From positions 5,778,001 through 5,842,000 of the forward strand of contig JAMPIT010000437.1 of assembly GCA_026261815.1 (NCBI GenBank): a stretch of 64,000 nucleotides of DNA, in the 5' to 3' direction. The translations under genes and the position numbers were made by a program. Shown one piece after another: positions 13,910 to 29,159 of this stretch. The stretch comes from Monarcha castaneiventris obscurior. Its lineage: Eukaryota; Chordata; Aves; Passeriformes; Monarchidae. The notes beneath the pieces are model-generated. The model was not told the DNA's origin. It searched no databases and saw only the letters and a program-made list of their open reading frames with translations. Position 1 is the stretch's first letter; every line of letters begins with the position of its first letter.

Positions 13910-13955
13910 TGTTAGGGTTTTGGTTTTACTTTGGTTTTGCTTTGGGTTCTTTTGG
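13910..13955. repeat. G/T-skewed low-complexity tract
   Basis: Repeated GGTTTT and GGGTTT words with almost no C or A. It is one of at least eight similar tracts in the window. Confidence 0.6.
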
Positions 13956-16944
13956 CGTATTTGTAAGTTTGTGTTTTAAAACCCCAGACTCATTTTCAGG
14001 CACAGGATTATTGGAAGGAATAGACAGCTGAGACCTTGGGAATTTTTGTATTTAAATAGGTATTATGGAACTAATATTTGAATCTCTGCTAGGAGAGAGA
14101 TTTAAACTCTACTAACAGAATAATTCCTGAAAATTTAATTCAGTTGGTCAGCTTGATATCAGGAATTAATCTCATTTTTAAAGATACACCTTTCATTGAA
14201 ACAGGAAACAGTTGTTACTTCTTGATTTATTATTTTTATGGTAAATACTGAGTTTTTATCTAAAAGCTTTGTATTTGAACATCTGCACACATGGAACTGT
14301 GCATCTTGTTAAATCTTTCCAGTCAGTTTGATGCACAGTACAACGTTTACATTTGCAGTCGTGACATTTAAGAATTACTTTGACAACACAAGTTTCTACT
14401 GTGGTTAGAAAAGTCTACATGAGCCCAATGAAACGTGCTTAAAAATCTTTGCTCTATCTAGGACAAGTTTCTTTTATCTTACACTTGCATATGACAGGTG
14501 TGAAAAGAATTTGAGTTATGAGGGACCAAGTGAGTAGGAGTCCCAGGCTAAGAATGTGAAGAACCATAGAGTTCTCCTAGTATGTTATTCTGTGCCATCT
14601 AAATCTGAAATTAGTAAAAGTGATTTATAATAATCTGTATTTATTCAGCATTAGAAATGGGGGCTTTTTTTTTCTTCAAAACACAACTTTAATAATATTT
14701 GACTAAAAATGAGGATTCTTTATTTGAAGATCTGAAGTTGCTTAAAATTGCTCTGGCATTTTCCAAATTTATTAGCTTTCCTGTCTGTGTAGCTCTGCAA
14801 GTGCTCAGGCAGCCAAGAGGAAAGTGAGATCACAAACAGGTCATCATTGAGTTATTTCTCACAGTCTTCTTGTGTTGTCCAGACGTTTGCACTTTTAACT
14901 TTTGTCCTAAGTTGACATTTACATTTGAGGCTGTGCTTAGTCCTGGAAGAACACAGGGAGCTGCTGACTGTGCTTGACAATCACCAAAATAATGGAATGC
15001 TCTTTGTCACCTGGGGTCATACTCATATTGAGGTGGTGAAACCAAGCCCTCCGTTCCTCCTTGCTTTTACACAGTAGTTGCTTCTACACTGCTTTGCTTT
15101 CTGGTGGTTTTGTGGTCCTCACACAGTCATTTTCTCCTTCACCTGCCACCTTTTCCCAGGGTAAGTCATTTTTGTGGGCTCGAATTGACTTTGGTGGCAG
15201 CACTTGGTTATTTTGCCATGTGTTGCATAGGAATGGTTACCCTGAGACACAGATTTTGTAACTCTGATACGGTTTGTTGGTGCAACAAGCGTAAGCGATT
15301 TAGCGTCGTTTTCTGCCCTCTGGTTTTACTGCTGCTGGATGAAAAGGGCTGTTTGCTTTTATTCTCGTGTTTTATTTGTTGAGCACCGTGTCTTTGAACT
15401 GTACTCACACAGTGCACTAGGTCAGTGTTTAGTTTCAGATGCTTCTCAGTTTCCCTCATGTAACTGCATCGGTCAACCCTGGACAAAAACTCGGGTCATT
15501 TTTGCATCTTCCATAGAATGTTTTTCCCAGGATTGCATAACTGTGTAACCAAGGAAATTCCCATGCCACCTTGCTAGCTGACATGTCAACACCATTCTTT
15601 CTGCCTTGGTCCTTCCAGGCATTTTCTACTACCTTTCTTTTTTTCCTGGAAGGTGTGGTGGCCCATTCTTACTCCCTTCCATAATAAAATAATGACTTGT
15701 GATCCTCACCTTCATGCGGGGCATTTCCATATCCATATGAGGAGCTGTGCAACTGGGAAAATCAGATTTAGAAAAGAACCGGAGCTCTTCAGGGTTTTTG
15801 TTCTGGCATGACACATAGTGTCTTACTAACATTTTTCAAAGTAAAGCGGGAGCTCCTTCTTTGCAAACTTTTCTCTGTGTGCCAGAGACGGTTTGAGAGC
15901 TGTTTTTAAAGACTGGATTTTGCTGGCCTTGCTGCAGCGAGTCTGCAAATTTATCAGTTAGCTTTCCTCAGGGGTGTAATTGCCAGATGCTCTCTGATGC
16001 TCATTAAACTGGAGTCAACATCCCTGTAAAATCTATAAAGATGGACTGCAATGCTGCTACTTCAAACAGGTAAACAAACCCTACTGTCAGCCCTAAGAAC
16101 TGCAGTGGCTGTAGCAGCACAGGAGGCATCTCCATTGCAGTGGGCTTCTATGGGGGGAAAAAAACCAAAACCAGTGAGAAAAAATCAAGTTTTCCAAGCT
16201 AACAATATTTTTTTCCTACTTATGACACTTCATACTTACATCACATTGATGATTCAGAATATTAAACTTGAGAAAATGTGAATTTGTATTTTCAGCAGCA
16301 GCAGTATATTGGATACAATGGTAAATTCTGCCCAGTGAGCATTAGTCTTGGTATTATGTGTAAGATAAACAAAAGAGTCATATATATTATACCTGTAATT
16401 TCTATTTCAGTTAAAGAAGGTGGGTTCTGAGAGTGTGATAGCAGAGCAAGCTCTCTTCAAGCCAATTTTTCACTTTCCTCAATGAAAAATGTTCTGATTT
16501 CAGACAAAAATTGGTTAAGAATCTTAAAGCTTAAAATATAATGCAAAGTTAAATTGTGTCAACAGCAAACACCTCTGAAATATTGTACTGTTTACATGAG
16601 AAATTAAGAAGATGTTGAAATGTGTATTTCGTAATTTAACTATGCCAAATTTTATAAAAGGCATGGACAGCAACCCATAGCCCTGTTAATTAATTAAAAA
16701 CAGCAGCAACAAAAAGGCAGGAAGGTAAACAGGAGACCTTTTCAGCATCGTCTGAGCTTTCCCAGTTAAGACTTAGCCCCATTTCTGAAGATCAATAAGC
16801 TTCACAGATCAGGCATGTAATAGAAACTGCCTCCTGTTCTGTGCCAGTGCCAAATGCAGCAGAGCATTCTCTGAGAACTCACAGTCAATAATTACAGCTC
16901 ACTTAATGGTTGTATTATGCCTTGAGGTGTTTCTGACTCTTCTG

Positions 16945-16960
16945 AAAAAAAAAAAAAAAA
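16945..16960. repeat. Poly(A) run (16)
   Basis: A homopolymer of 16 A followed by a T-rich stretch. There is no recognisable retroelement body beside it. Confidence 0.7.
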
Positions 16961-18028
16961 TCTGTTTTTTTGGTCAGGCAAATGCATATTTTCATTAAAC
17001 TCCTAAATGCGTCATTCCTTCTTAAATGTTGCCCAGCTGCTCTTCGCAATATTTTTATTAAAGGTGAGGGGGGAACCTTTAAGCCATCATTTTCGTGATA
17101 CTTTTACATTTACTTTTACAAACAAAGGAGGTGTTTAATTTGGTGGAGAGGGCAAGGAGCATAAGTTGCTCGTGGTGGCAGATGTGACATCTCCTGGGCA
17201 CGTGGCACCTGCAGTGGCCTTTGCACCATTTGCAGCAGCACTGACCAGGTCACTGGAAGCCTTGGAGACGCTTCCTTTAGAGAAAACTTTTGGCTTCGTG
17301 TCACAAGGAAGCTTTGCCACTTGTGGACTCCAGTATTGCTTTTCAAACACACAAAACCTTTTCATGTTTGTTGAATATTTCAGAGCCAAAGCCAGACTTA
17401 CCCTGGGTGCTGTTGGAAGCTGTTGATCCATGGAGCTCTTGCAATTATTTCTTTCCAGAACTTAGTTATTTCAGGCTTTATTAATGATAGTAGCATAGCT
17501 ATTTCCCTCTACTTTTGCTTGAATTGCAGATCATGTAGAACCATAATTTAATACAGAACATTATTTAATGAAACAAACCTATTTTATCACTGACCTGTAC
17601 TGTGCTATTCCTTTAATAAGCAGCTGTTCCCTTTTGAATTTGTAGTGATTGGTTTATTACTGCTGACTTTAAAGACAGCAAATATGTCTTCATATTGCAT
17701 TTAAATATGGGGACAGCTTAAATTCAAACAGATTACTTAAAAAGCAGATGAGAAGTTACTTACTGCATATTCAGCTCATGCAATGAGTGCACAAAGTCCA
17801 AGAGACTGCTTGTTTTGACAGAAATAACCTTTATACACTCATTTGAAATTTTCTTTAAACTATTTCCTTTTATCAATACACATCAGATTTTTATGGATTT
17901 CAGAGGGATTTGATTTTATTTTGTAGCTGATAACATAATTGCTGAACCGCCTTTGGTGATCAATAAATCTGAAAATGAGAAATCTTTTTTCTCTTTTTCT
18001 GGCCTTTAGCCAAATTGACGTTATTAAT

Positions 18029-18062
18029 TAAAAAACCCTAACCAAAACAAAAAAACCCAACA
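18029..18062. repeat. C/A-skewed tract (complement of the G/T tracts)
   Basis: AAAACCC and CCAAAA words, which are the complement of the G/T-rich tracts elsewhere. This shows the tract type occurs in both orientations relative to the gene. Confidence 0.5.
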
Positions 18063-20045
18063 ACTTAGTTTAATGAATAAGCTGTATTCAAGTGAATAAC
18101 TTGGAAAATTATCAGCAGAATACATGTATAATAATCAGTTCATGTGCTGTCATTGTAATATGGAAATTTGACATTAACTTGGTGTGAGTAAAACCTGGCT
18201 AGGTTGTTGCATATCCTCCTTCAGTTTTATTCCTTACCTCTTCTTATGTATGTATAAAAGAGTATTATTTTCTTCTGGTTTTCGTTTTGATACCACTTTA
18301 AATGAGTACACTCACTTAAAACTTTTTTTAATTTTCTTTTTCTGATATCGAATCAGCAGTATTGAATGTTTCATATTGGCAGCTTTAGAAAATTACAGCC
18401 TCTATGAAAATTCTCTGAAACCATTTATTCCAGGTAATATTTATTCTTGCTCTTCTCTGGAAGAACTCTTAGGAACCAGGACGGTTTTGGTAATTTTTTC
18501 TGTTTTCCTGCCTCTTGAATGCTGCTGATGCTTTTGTGAACTTCATGGGCAATGAAAGTAATTTTGTGCTGAATCGAGAGAGCCATGTTTTTTACAACTT
18601 TTTGATGACATACTGATATCCTAAATTCTTACTTCACTCTCTGTTTACTCTGGAGTAATTATTAACATTTTTGGTGGACTTTGTGAATTAAATGTGGATT
18701 TTGTTGGTTTTTCTTTGTTTTCCTGAGACAGTTTGTGTTCAGGTGATGCTGAATTGAAATGAGGAGCACTGGAACCCACAGCTGTTACAATCATAACAGA
18801 CATTGATTGTTCAGCTCCTCTTCGATCTCCTGGGTTTGGGAGTCAGAGTCTGGATTTAGCTGGAGTGTCAGATAGGAAGATATTAATTTCTCCAAGTCCA
18901 AGAATAAGGACTGTGTGTATCAGAGCTTTGATGTGATTGACCTCAATTTCCAAGTGATTCGGAGAGTGTGGGGAAACAATGGTTTTCCCTTCTTTTCTGC
19001 TCAGGGAAAAGCTGATTGAAATTTTGAAAAATTACATTTTGGAGAGTAAAAGGGTGGGTAACACATGTTTAATAATACTAAATTGTTATTTCCATTTCAG
19101 TTTTTGACTGAAATTGAGACTTTTGCCCACCTTTTGGATCTGTACTGACTCACTAACACACTCTGACTGTATCAAATTCACTGGGCTCCTAATTTGTATT
19201 TAGTGGAAAGGTCACAGTGCAAATCCTCATATAAAAGGAAGAAAAGTTTTGTTTTTCCTGGTTGCAGAGTCCTTGGGCTTGTTCAGCTGCAGTTGTGTGT
19301 ATCTGTGGTGGCGATGTGCTGTCAGCACAAGTGTCATAAAAAGTGAGGCCAAACCTGTCAGACACACGTTGAGGATATATCTGCTTTTGAAACTATCAGT
19401 CTGGAGGAGGCTGATAAGACAACCAAAAGTAATCTTGAGAAAAGAGAGAGAGAATAGCAGGATTTAAGATGATAGGGGAGAGGTGAGGTAAACAAGAAAG
19501 GAAAGCTTGGGGATGACAGGTTTGTTTTTCTGATGTTAATAAATAACATCCCACCTCACACAGCAACGTCTCTCCCTGGTAATCCCACAGTGGCATCCCA
19601 GGAGCCCAGTCTGCACCTCTGGAGCCTTGTCCCTGTTGGTGGCTTTTTGTTCTGCTGGCACCCTGGTCTCTGGGAAAGGGGAGCAAAGGGTGGGCATTTG
19701 GGTGACCCCTATTCCTGCTTCACCCGGAGTGTGGGGTCCCTGCCCTTCCGAAGGGAAGAGATGCCACAAGAGATAAGTTCATATCCTTAGCAGGCACCAG
19801 TGTGTGCTGATGGTCAGGGAAACCAAACTATTGTTGGTGTCATGTCCTGATCTGTCCCTGACTTGCTTCAGACTGTGCAGCCCTGGAGCTGGGTGGATAG
19901 TTTGGGTCACAGCTGTAGGGACAGTGATACGTGTGACACCTACACCCCAGGCACCAGGATCTCCAACCAACAGGAATTCCTTGGCTGCTTCCTCGCAGGT
20001 CCTCAACCTCCATAGTGGCTTGGATGTGTGATGCTCACACAAGGC

Positions 20046-20086
20046 GTGTTTGGGGTTTTGGGTGGGGGGTCAGATTGTTTTGTTTT
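20046..20086. repeat. G-run-rich G/T tract
   Basis: Runs of four, three and six G are separated by T-rich spacers, then a TTTTGTTTT tail. Only three G-runs of three or more are clustered here, so a stable intramolecular quadruplex is uncertain. Confidence 0.5.
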
Positions 20087-23000
20087 ACTAATTGATTTGT
20101 GTGTTTTCCTCCCTACTCTTAGTGCTCAAAGTATTTCTCCTATGTTTACATTTAGTGGGTAGTGATGAGTCACTGTCTAGTGCTGTCCTATCACACCTGG
20201 TAAAAAATTACACCTGTTTCGTGTAGATAAGGCAAGAAACAAATTACTCTGGGGTGCCTTTCTCTGACACTTCATTTGTCTTCCAGACTGTGCAAGGGTA
20301 GTTACCTTCATGCCAAAATTAATTATGGGCAGCTCTGGAATTGCTTAATCTGTCAGAAGCAACAGGAGAAGAAAAAATTTTATTTAGTTCCAGAGACTGG
20401 GTGAATAAGGGATAGATGGGAGTTTTCCAGACATAAATGGAAGTTTTCTCACTCCTGTTTTCAGCTGATTCTGAGTTATCACTGAAGTTGTTATAATTTT
20501 TGCTTTCATCAAAATTGCTTTACTGTGTCTTAAATTAGCAGGGTCATGCTATAGCAGATGGTTGAAGAGTTAAACTGTTTTCCCTTTTTCTGCAGTAAAT
20601 TTATTCACAATGTATACAATGCTTACAACAAAGCTATGCACTGTTTCAAGAAAGAAATGCCTTTTGAAAGAATAAATCTTGCATTGGCTGGCTATCATCT
20701 CCTAATCTAAAGACTGTAACTGGTAACTACATAAATTACTGTTATATTCTCAGCACAGTTTCAAATGAATGACTTTATTCCTCATAAAACCACTGCTGTA
20801 TGGCTTTTCCACTGGGAATGGTGTGCGAGGGACCCCTCGCTGTGTCCTCGTGCTGCTGGCCCAAATACTCCCTCCAGTCTCCGTGCAGACACTAACTTTA
20901 AACTGTATTTATTTGTTTGGAATGAGTCGAGAGCCACAGGAAGGGTTGTGGCTTTCCCTGCTCGTTCCCCTGCGAGTGCCACATGATGTGCCCTCCATCT
21001 GGTGGCAGGAGTACAGTGGGAAAGGGAAGGACTGAGAATGCATTTACAAGGAGAAGTAAAAACCTTTCACTGGCTGTTGATTTAACAAGGTAATATCCCT
21101 GCAGTCAGAAATTAAATTGTTAGCCTAGGGGTTTTCCAGAATAGGCTTGTTGTTTAGAATAGTTTTCTTTATATTATAGCAAGTGAGAGAGGTTTATACA
21201 TCTCTCATTATATCCTTTTCCTCTCCTCAGTGTAAATCAAAGCAGGGTTTGGCTCAGGGTTTGCAGTGCTCCAGACCCCTTTGGTTTTCTCCTCTCTTTA
21301 CAGAAACACAGCTCCCGTGGTGTGGCATGCAGCAGCTGTCCAGCAAGCATGGGGTGTAAGGGAATAAAATATTACTCCAAATACTGCTTTTATTTATTTT
21401 CACTGTGCTCACATGACTAGACCAGAGAAGTGCAGCCACTCCTGACAGCATCCAAAGCCCTGGGTGTACTGAATGTGTCCCAGTGGCTCTGTGCCTGCCG
21501 AATCCTCTGAGCTGCCACCAGGAAAGGGGACCCCAAAGGCAGCAGAGCTGGCTGGCAGTGAGTGACATTGCTGATGGGACCCTGCAGCTGCTCCTCACTG
21601 GCAGTGCAGGGAAACATCCAACCAAAGGCACACGAGACCACGTCCCTCTCTGCAACTGTCTCACTGCCTTAAGTTTTGTTTTTAATATTGCACAAAGCAG
21701 TGTTGTCAACACCACAAGGCAAAGTGATTCATCTGCTTTCTATTGTTACTTGCTCAAGCAATGAAAGTAATTATATCTAAATAGGAATACTTTTTAATTT
21801 GTTATCTGACTGCTGAGTGTTCTCGGTTCATTTCTGTTATGTTCTCCTTTGTAATCCTAACAGCTAAAATATTTTTTAATAAAAGCTGAAAATCTGACAT
21901 TGTCACAGCATTCCAGGAGCTAAGACTTGAGATTAAATGCAAAACAGATTTGCATGGCTGGAAACTTCTTATTTGTTGCTGTAGGCACTTCTATAGGAAT
22001 TTGGGAATAAAGCTGGGGAAAAAGGCTCCACTGTGAACCACGCGTGACATTTCAAGTACTATTTGCTTGTCTAAGAAATCCTATAAAAATCTTGCTGATA
22101 GTTGGTCACATTACATGGATATGCCTAAAATGAGAGTTGGTAATACACAATGGGATCTTGGCAGCACGTTGTGCCTTGTGCTTTTGCTCCTCGTCTCCAG
22201 CTTCTGTTTCTGAAATTGCTTTAAGCTGTATTTTATACACTTGAAGCACTGACTGGACCTTTTTGGGGGGAAGTGCCAAACCTGTGCTGGGTGTTGTGAG
22301 GAATAAAAGTATTGATAAAGTCAAGGATCCCAAAACCCTTCAGGATGTTTCAGTTGCCACTTATTTCTGAGTGTGCCTGGATTAGGAGACAGAAAAAAAC
22401 AGTGTTAGAATTTTTATGATACTGATAGTCTCCCACTCTCAAAAATAAGTCATTACAGATTGTCTCCTTGTGATTGTATGTGTGATGCCACATTTACAAT
22501 GCGCTCATCAGCTGACAACTGCAACCTTTCATTTTATTAATCTTTCTAATGATACACTTGGCAGGAATTAGCTGATAATCCAACCTGTTAGAATATGAAA
22601 TCCTTGATTGGATGTGGGTAATCAGATTAAGTTCACCTATCTGTCTATTTCAGGCTCTTTAAAGCTTTTTATGTAAGTGGCTTCTATGGCTTTAGGTGTA
22701 TTATTTTTATGTTTTCAGTTATGTAAGTAAGATGTATAAAAATTCAGTAGTTGTCTACTGAGGGAGGCTACTTAGAAGAAAATACTTTGTGTATCGGTAT
22801 GCTTTCGGAGTGTGGGCAAAATACTGGTTAGGTTGCTTAAAAATTTTTTGTTCATTACAGGTTCATAAATATATTTTTGGTAGAAACTAGTGTCTCTTTG
22901 AATTCATCACTTCCTGAGAGTACTGCAAAAGAATTACAGTTTGTTTTGCATTGGAAGATTTTTGAAGCATATGGCAGTAATACTGTAATTTCTGTAAGCA

Positions 23001-26000
23001 TTTGATGGGGTTTTGTACTGTGAATGTCTCTGTCACGTTATGGAACTGATGAGTGTGAAGATAGCATGTAAAATGGCTTTGATTAATTTAAACTTTACCC
23101 TTTGTGTGGTACCATAACTTTGGGGGCTTCAGCACGGGGGCACAGCTTTGCTCTGTAATTAACCCAGAGAGACAGAGTTCAATGTATGTGAGGTGATCCT
23201 GTAATTTTGTCATGTTAGGAGCTTACATTAAGTTTCTGACCTTGTTAGATACTGGATTTCTTTAAATTTTATTTTATTTTTACTGAAAATTCCTCTGTAA
23301 TCATCTAACAGCAGCTGAAAAGCTGTGGTGGGTCTCTCTGCCAGGCTGTGGTGAATGAGGCTGGAGCAGCCCAGGGTAGCTGAGTCTCCTGGGGTTTGTG
23401 CTGCAGCTGGCAGGAGACAAATGGAGCTGCAGCTGCAAGTGTTCAGGGGCAGAGAAAGCAGGTTGTGTTCCAAACGTCTTGCTGTCATCAAGAGTTGCAT
23501 TGGAATCTTCTGGTGTTCTGGAGTCTGCCTTAAACTGGAAAATAGCAGCAGCAGATGAAGTGTCAGGCTCCTTCCAGCCCCAGCAGTGACGCTGTGTGCA
23601 CACACAAGCACACACGTGTGCAGGGATTACCAGTTATTCCTGGGGGTTTAGGTATATTCTATGTATCTCTCTGGCTTCGAACTGAGAAAATGCAATTGTG
23701 AAAATTTGCTTTTACAGTTGTATGTTCATGTAAGAGACCTGCACATTTATAGGCAGAAAAGTAGGTATTTTCCTTTTGCAGTCAATGTGGTTTGGGGTTT
23801 ATCCTTAACTGGGCAGCCTGTTCAAACCTGTGTATTAACAGCCATTATTTCATGCATCATTGTTCTGGAATACGAACAGATAGAAACGGTGTGCCTTTGA
23901 CTGCCTTTAAATACATTTTTTGCCTTTTCATTTGCCAATGCAGATGTATCTCTGTATTTTAAAAGTAGATGTTGGCCATTGGAAGCTGATTCAATTTTAG
24001 GATATTGTCTATTTCATTACACACAGACCACTTGGTCTCATTTCGTGTCATCTCCTGGCTATTTACTGAGTTTTTAACCTGGTTGCTAGAGTCCTGCAGT
24101 TTATTTTATCTTATTAATAGCAGTGCTTTACAAAGGTCAGGCCCATTCAGCTAGAAGGTTTTGATGTGCTGGTTTCATTTCAGGAAACAGAATAGCCAAT
24201 GGCTACTGTGGGTGCCTGAAAAATGCTGGAAGAGAACTTGCATTGGATGGTGGCTTGTTAAAAAAATTTAATTAGTCTTAGGGAGTGGACTTGCTGCAAA
24301 AAAAGATTTTCCTATCTAGTGGATTAGCTTGATTAACAAATATATAGTGTTTAAATTGTGTAAATAATCCCCCTAGACCGTTCTGGTTGAGGTGGGTTTA
24401 TTGTTCCATCAGCACAGCTGAACAAATAGGAATTTTCAGATGGAGGCAGAGGGGTAGGGAAGGGCTTGGGACAAGAATCCCTTTAGGGGAAGCTGGAGGT
24501 GGGTGGGTTTATTGGGTGGGTTTCCAGTGCTGATAAGGCAGCAAATACTGGAAGGCAGAGCACTTGGGCTCTTGAGACTTAGGGCTGCAACTTGAGTGGG
24601 TAGAAAAGGATGAACCATTTGGGTACTGTCTTGTCCTTGGAAATACCCAGTTCTGCAAACTTGCCAGTGTCCCATGGGAAAATGCTCTGAGGAGGAAATA
24701 GTCTTAACTATAAGTCTTTAATAAAACTCCTGCGTAGGTGACCTAATTTTCAGTGCTCATCATTTTTAATTCAAAATTTGATTTATTTGTATGTCTAAAT
24801 ATGGATCTGATATTCTACTGTTAATCATCCGTTTTAAAAAGTAAAAAGAAATACTGGCTGTGGCTAATTTGATTAATTCAGTCTTTCCAGTTGCTGAGAG
24901 GTAGACTAAATGCATAGCTAGAGAGGGTAATTTTGTTGATGATTTAAGAAATGCACCCTAGCAATGTAACATATAGTAAGCCATAAAGCTGTTGTTGTCT
25001 TCATATAAATGTGTCATAAAATCACATTTCCTAATATTAGTGGCCAAGGCGAAAAGAAGGTAAGATGATGCAGAGCAAGATTATTCTTATTTTCCATCTC
25101 TTAACTCTCTAAATGGTCACATCTGCCTTGCATAACAGAATTATGTAAAAGCTTATAATTACTTCCCCCCACCAGAAAAACAAACAAGCCCAAATAATCC
25201 CAACCTTAAATAAGCTGGTTTTTGTTCCTCCAAAAGAAAGATGCTGTATTAGTCATGAAGACTATGAGTGATATTGTTAAATAAAATTTAGGACCTAATT
25301 ATTGAGGTAGAAAAAGATTTTACCCAATTTTATACAAATTTGCACCTCTTGCTTGCCTAGAGAGCAAACCTGTGGGCACAGACTGCCAAGTCACCTCAAG
25401 TGGCATCACTTTTATCTAAAACTTTAAAATCTGAATGCAAGGTGGGAAAACACTTCCAGCAGCTAGGGTTCTCCTCTCCCCACTCACCATCTGGATATTG
25501 TGAGTAAATTATTTTTGTAAGCCAGTGCTTCTGGAGTGTTTCTCTTGTGATATGCGGGATGAAAGGCTGGGGGAGGCAGACATGGTCCAGCTCCCCTGTC
25601 AAGTTGAATTCTTTCTTTCTTTCTCCACTCAAGGTGTATTTGCCTCATCAGTCATTTATTCAGTCCCAAGGCTCAAATGCATTATATTATTTGTTTGCTG
25701 ATCCTGTCAGCTTAGCACACAGAGTAATATGTTATAGGGGAATAGTGGGCTGGAGCTGACAAGGGACGTTTCAGGAGTGAAATGTGGTAATGCAGGAGAG
25801 CAGATGTGAAGCCATCAAAGACTGGGGTAGCCAAAGGACAGTTTGCAGGGGGAAGGGGAGGATGGTGAGGAGAAGTGGTAGAAAAGCTCCCAAGAATGTT
25901 AGAAAAAATGTGTGACATGAGGTGACCCTCCTTCCTGCCCACATCCCAAAGCAAATCACAAAACCTCCGAAAGGACAGAGGGTACTGGCAGGGTTTGACA

Positions 26001-29000
26001 GTCCTGACAAGAGTAGAATTCACTGAGAAAGATACAGAAGCAAAGTTTATCCTAATTCACAGTGACTGGCACATATTTGGGTGACTGGAGCCTTTTTGTG
26101 CTCCCTCTGTGTACACACAGACTCTGCATTGATACAGAATTTCCACCGATTGCTAAGGAAATTTGCTGTTTCAAACAGTCTCTAGAAAAGATGATGCCAC
26201 ATGCAATTCCAAAGAGAAGCTTAAGTCTTTTCACTTTCCTAAATGCTGTCGGCACTCTGGAAGAAATTGCTTACATAAATATCACAGCTAATACTGGATT
26301 TTGTTGACAAAACTATTAACTTCACTGAAAATATGTTTAGCATCTTCCCTGGTGTTCTCTGTTACAGTGTTTTTTTGTTTTTTTTTTTTAAGTTTCTAAG
26401 GCTTAACCACATGTGATAGTTGTTTTAATTGGAGATCAGATTTAATAAAACCCACCATTTGTTTCACTCAGTATTGCATGCACTTCCAGATTGTATTTTC
26501 TTCAGTAGCAAGACTCACAGCAATGTACTTCTCCTTTTTGCCTTCTAACATGCCCCAAGTTGCTCAGGTCTCATAGTAACTGTTGCTTGTAGACTGAAGT
26601 TTTAATGCAAAGTAATTTGCTGAAGCATCTAACCCAAATTCAGAAGTGAGTGCTGTCCTGGTTGTCCTTGTGTCTGCTCTGGAAGGAACTGAAGGAGTTG
26701 ATCTAAATTTAGGCATACATATTTTGGTTTAAAAGGAGCTTACTTGACTATGGTTTTAATTTTGGCTGGGGGAGAGCTTGCAGTTGGTGCAGGGGTGAGG
26801 AGTCACTGCCCTGTGGCACTGAAGTTATGGACACTGCTTGTGGGAATGCTTGCAGCCAGCAGAAATCAGGGAGAAAGAAAAGCAGAATTCTGCCTGCAGT
26901 GAAAGTGTCAGTGGATAGGCAGCAATATGGACTGTAAATCCGAACCATTTTGTGGAGGTATGAGGTGTGAGTGGAGGTAGAAGTTGAAGAACGGACACGG
27001 TATCCATTAGCCTGCAGTGAAACACTCACTGGGTTCCTGCATTTTCTAAGTAAGGTAAAGTTGTTTTCTGAAGGTTTCCAATAAAACACAAAAATTCAAT
27101 TTATCTTCAGTTTTCCCCAAACACAGACTGTACAGATACCTCTGCTGTAGTGCCTATTGCTTCAGGTATAGTTACAATTTTTCAATTTTTGGGTTTTTTT
27201 CTGTTCATACAGTTTTGATTGTAGCTACACTGCAAAAGATGTGGTTTGACATTTTCTTTGTCCCCTGCTTAAGAAGCTGCTCTGTATGGTTCAGCTTGAT
27301 TGGATATATTTAGACTTTGAACCTCTTACTGGTTTTTCCATTGTGATATTTATCCTTTTTATATGTCAGTGAATGTGTCATATGTGTTAATGTCAAAGAT
27401 TTCTGAGAAACTTTGAGGTGAAATGTTGTGTCTGCATAATCCATGTGGGTAGTTAGTTACCAAGAATATGAGTATTCATGTCATGCTAATAACAAATAGA
27501 CCATCTGCCTCCCACAGTTCCTCCAGCTACTTGATCATTTAATAGATGACTTTGTCTTCATAGGAGATAAAGAAGCAGTGCAGCATGGCCACAACAATAT
27601 TTATTTCTGCAGTGGAGATAACTTGGCTGTGTTCTCTATGTGAGTAGCCAGTGAAAACCTGCTCCACTGATGAATCTCTGAGTCCTGTTTTGTGTCCTCA
27701 TGTCTGTCTGTGGTTACCTTAATGCCACATTGATGGCAAACTCAGACTTGTAGTGTATTTGCAGAAAGAGAGACAAAAAGATGTACAGAAGTTTTCTATT
27801 GATATATATAATGACTCTGCTGTTAATTTTTTTCCCCCCAAAGATTTAATTGATACTGCAGCTTGGAACTAGAATACTTTTTCTGTCTAGCAAGAGCCAG
27901 CCCACTCTGGCCTTTGGGTTGAACCATCCCTGCACTACAACATCCATTTGTCCTGGCAGTGAGCAGCTCAGGTGGCTGCACATCAAACTGTGCTGTATAG
28001 TAGGGGGAATTTTTCAGCCTTGATTCCAATTCCTGAACATTTGTGTATTGCTGTTGTCTTGGTCTTCAATTTGTGCTCTGTTTGCCTAAACCTGGGCTTT
28101 GAAATTTTTGTTAGATTGTTGGAGACGTTGAAAGTGAGTTTGACAGTGTAAGTTTTACTCTCTGAAACCAGCACCCGCTGATGTAGGGACACTTTGTGGG
28201 GTTTATTTTATTTTCAGCAGAGAAGGGCCAGAAGTCTGAGAGATGTCTGGAGCAGGCAGGGAAATACAGATAAATAGATGGATTTGGGGGGAGTGAGGGC
28301 TCTTGGGCATGCCAATGACAACAGGGAATGTTGCATACAAAACGTGTCAAAGAAAAAACGTGGAGAAGGAGCAGGTCAGGTCCCTTTCTGGTCACTTTTC
28401 TAGAAATCTGTGTACTGTGACACCTACATTTTGCCATGTACACCCCAGTGTTATAAATGTGCCCCTCAGGGATGTGTGGGCTTTACTGAGACTGCTGGCA
28501 AGAAATTAAGTGGGTGTATCAGCCTTAGAGGGGACAGAAAGGACCTTTTTGTGTGCACCTGAAGGGGACTGTGCAGGTGGTTTCCAGAGATTTGCTGTAC
28601 TGAGAGCAAACTTACAGGATTCTCATTGCAAATGGAGTGATGAGTTCGGAGGCAAAACCTCAGATCAGCCCCAGACTTGACATCAGTAGAGGCTTAGAAC
28701 TGAGCAAGCAAACACTTTGAATCTTGCCTACTTTAAAAAGTTTATCTTTCTAGGGTCCATACAGTGAAATCTGGTGGGGGGCAGACAGAACAATTCTGGA
28801 AGTCTTGCACTTAAGCTTAGCTGTCTTTTTGGGAACTTTTTGGTTTTTAGGAGGGCAGGCGAATGTGTTTTTAACAGTGGATTCTCAGCACTCAGCACTT
28901 CGAAAATCTGACCTGTTTTATACAGTTCCTAAAGATGTATTCAGGACCATTCCTTCTTGCAGCAAATGAGTGATGAAATGGTGAGACCCCTTTGAGGTCA

Positions 29001-29159
29001 GGAGAGCTGAAGGAGTCCATGAACTTACTGGAGAAGTACAGAGTTGAAATCAAAATAAAGGACAGCAGAGGGATAATAATTGAATTTTATGGAGGCAAAT
29101 GATAATTGGATACTAATCCTTCATTTTCAGTGCAAATGGCATAGTCAGAGTGGCCTTTT

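Noticed and set aside
21254..21715. A 153-codon minus-strand open frame
   Set aside because: The translation is Ser/Cys/Trp-rich low-information sequence in a GC-richer patch, with several competing frames and no known motif.
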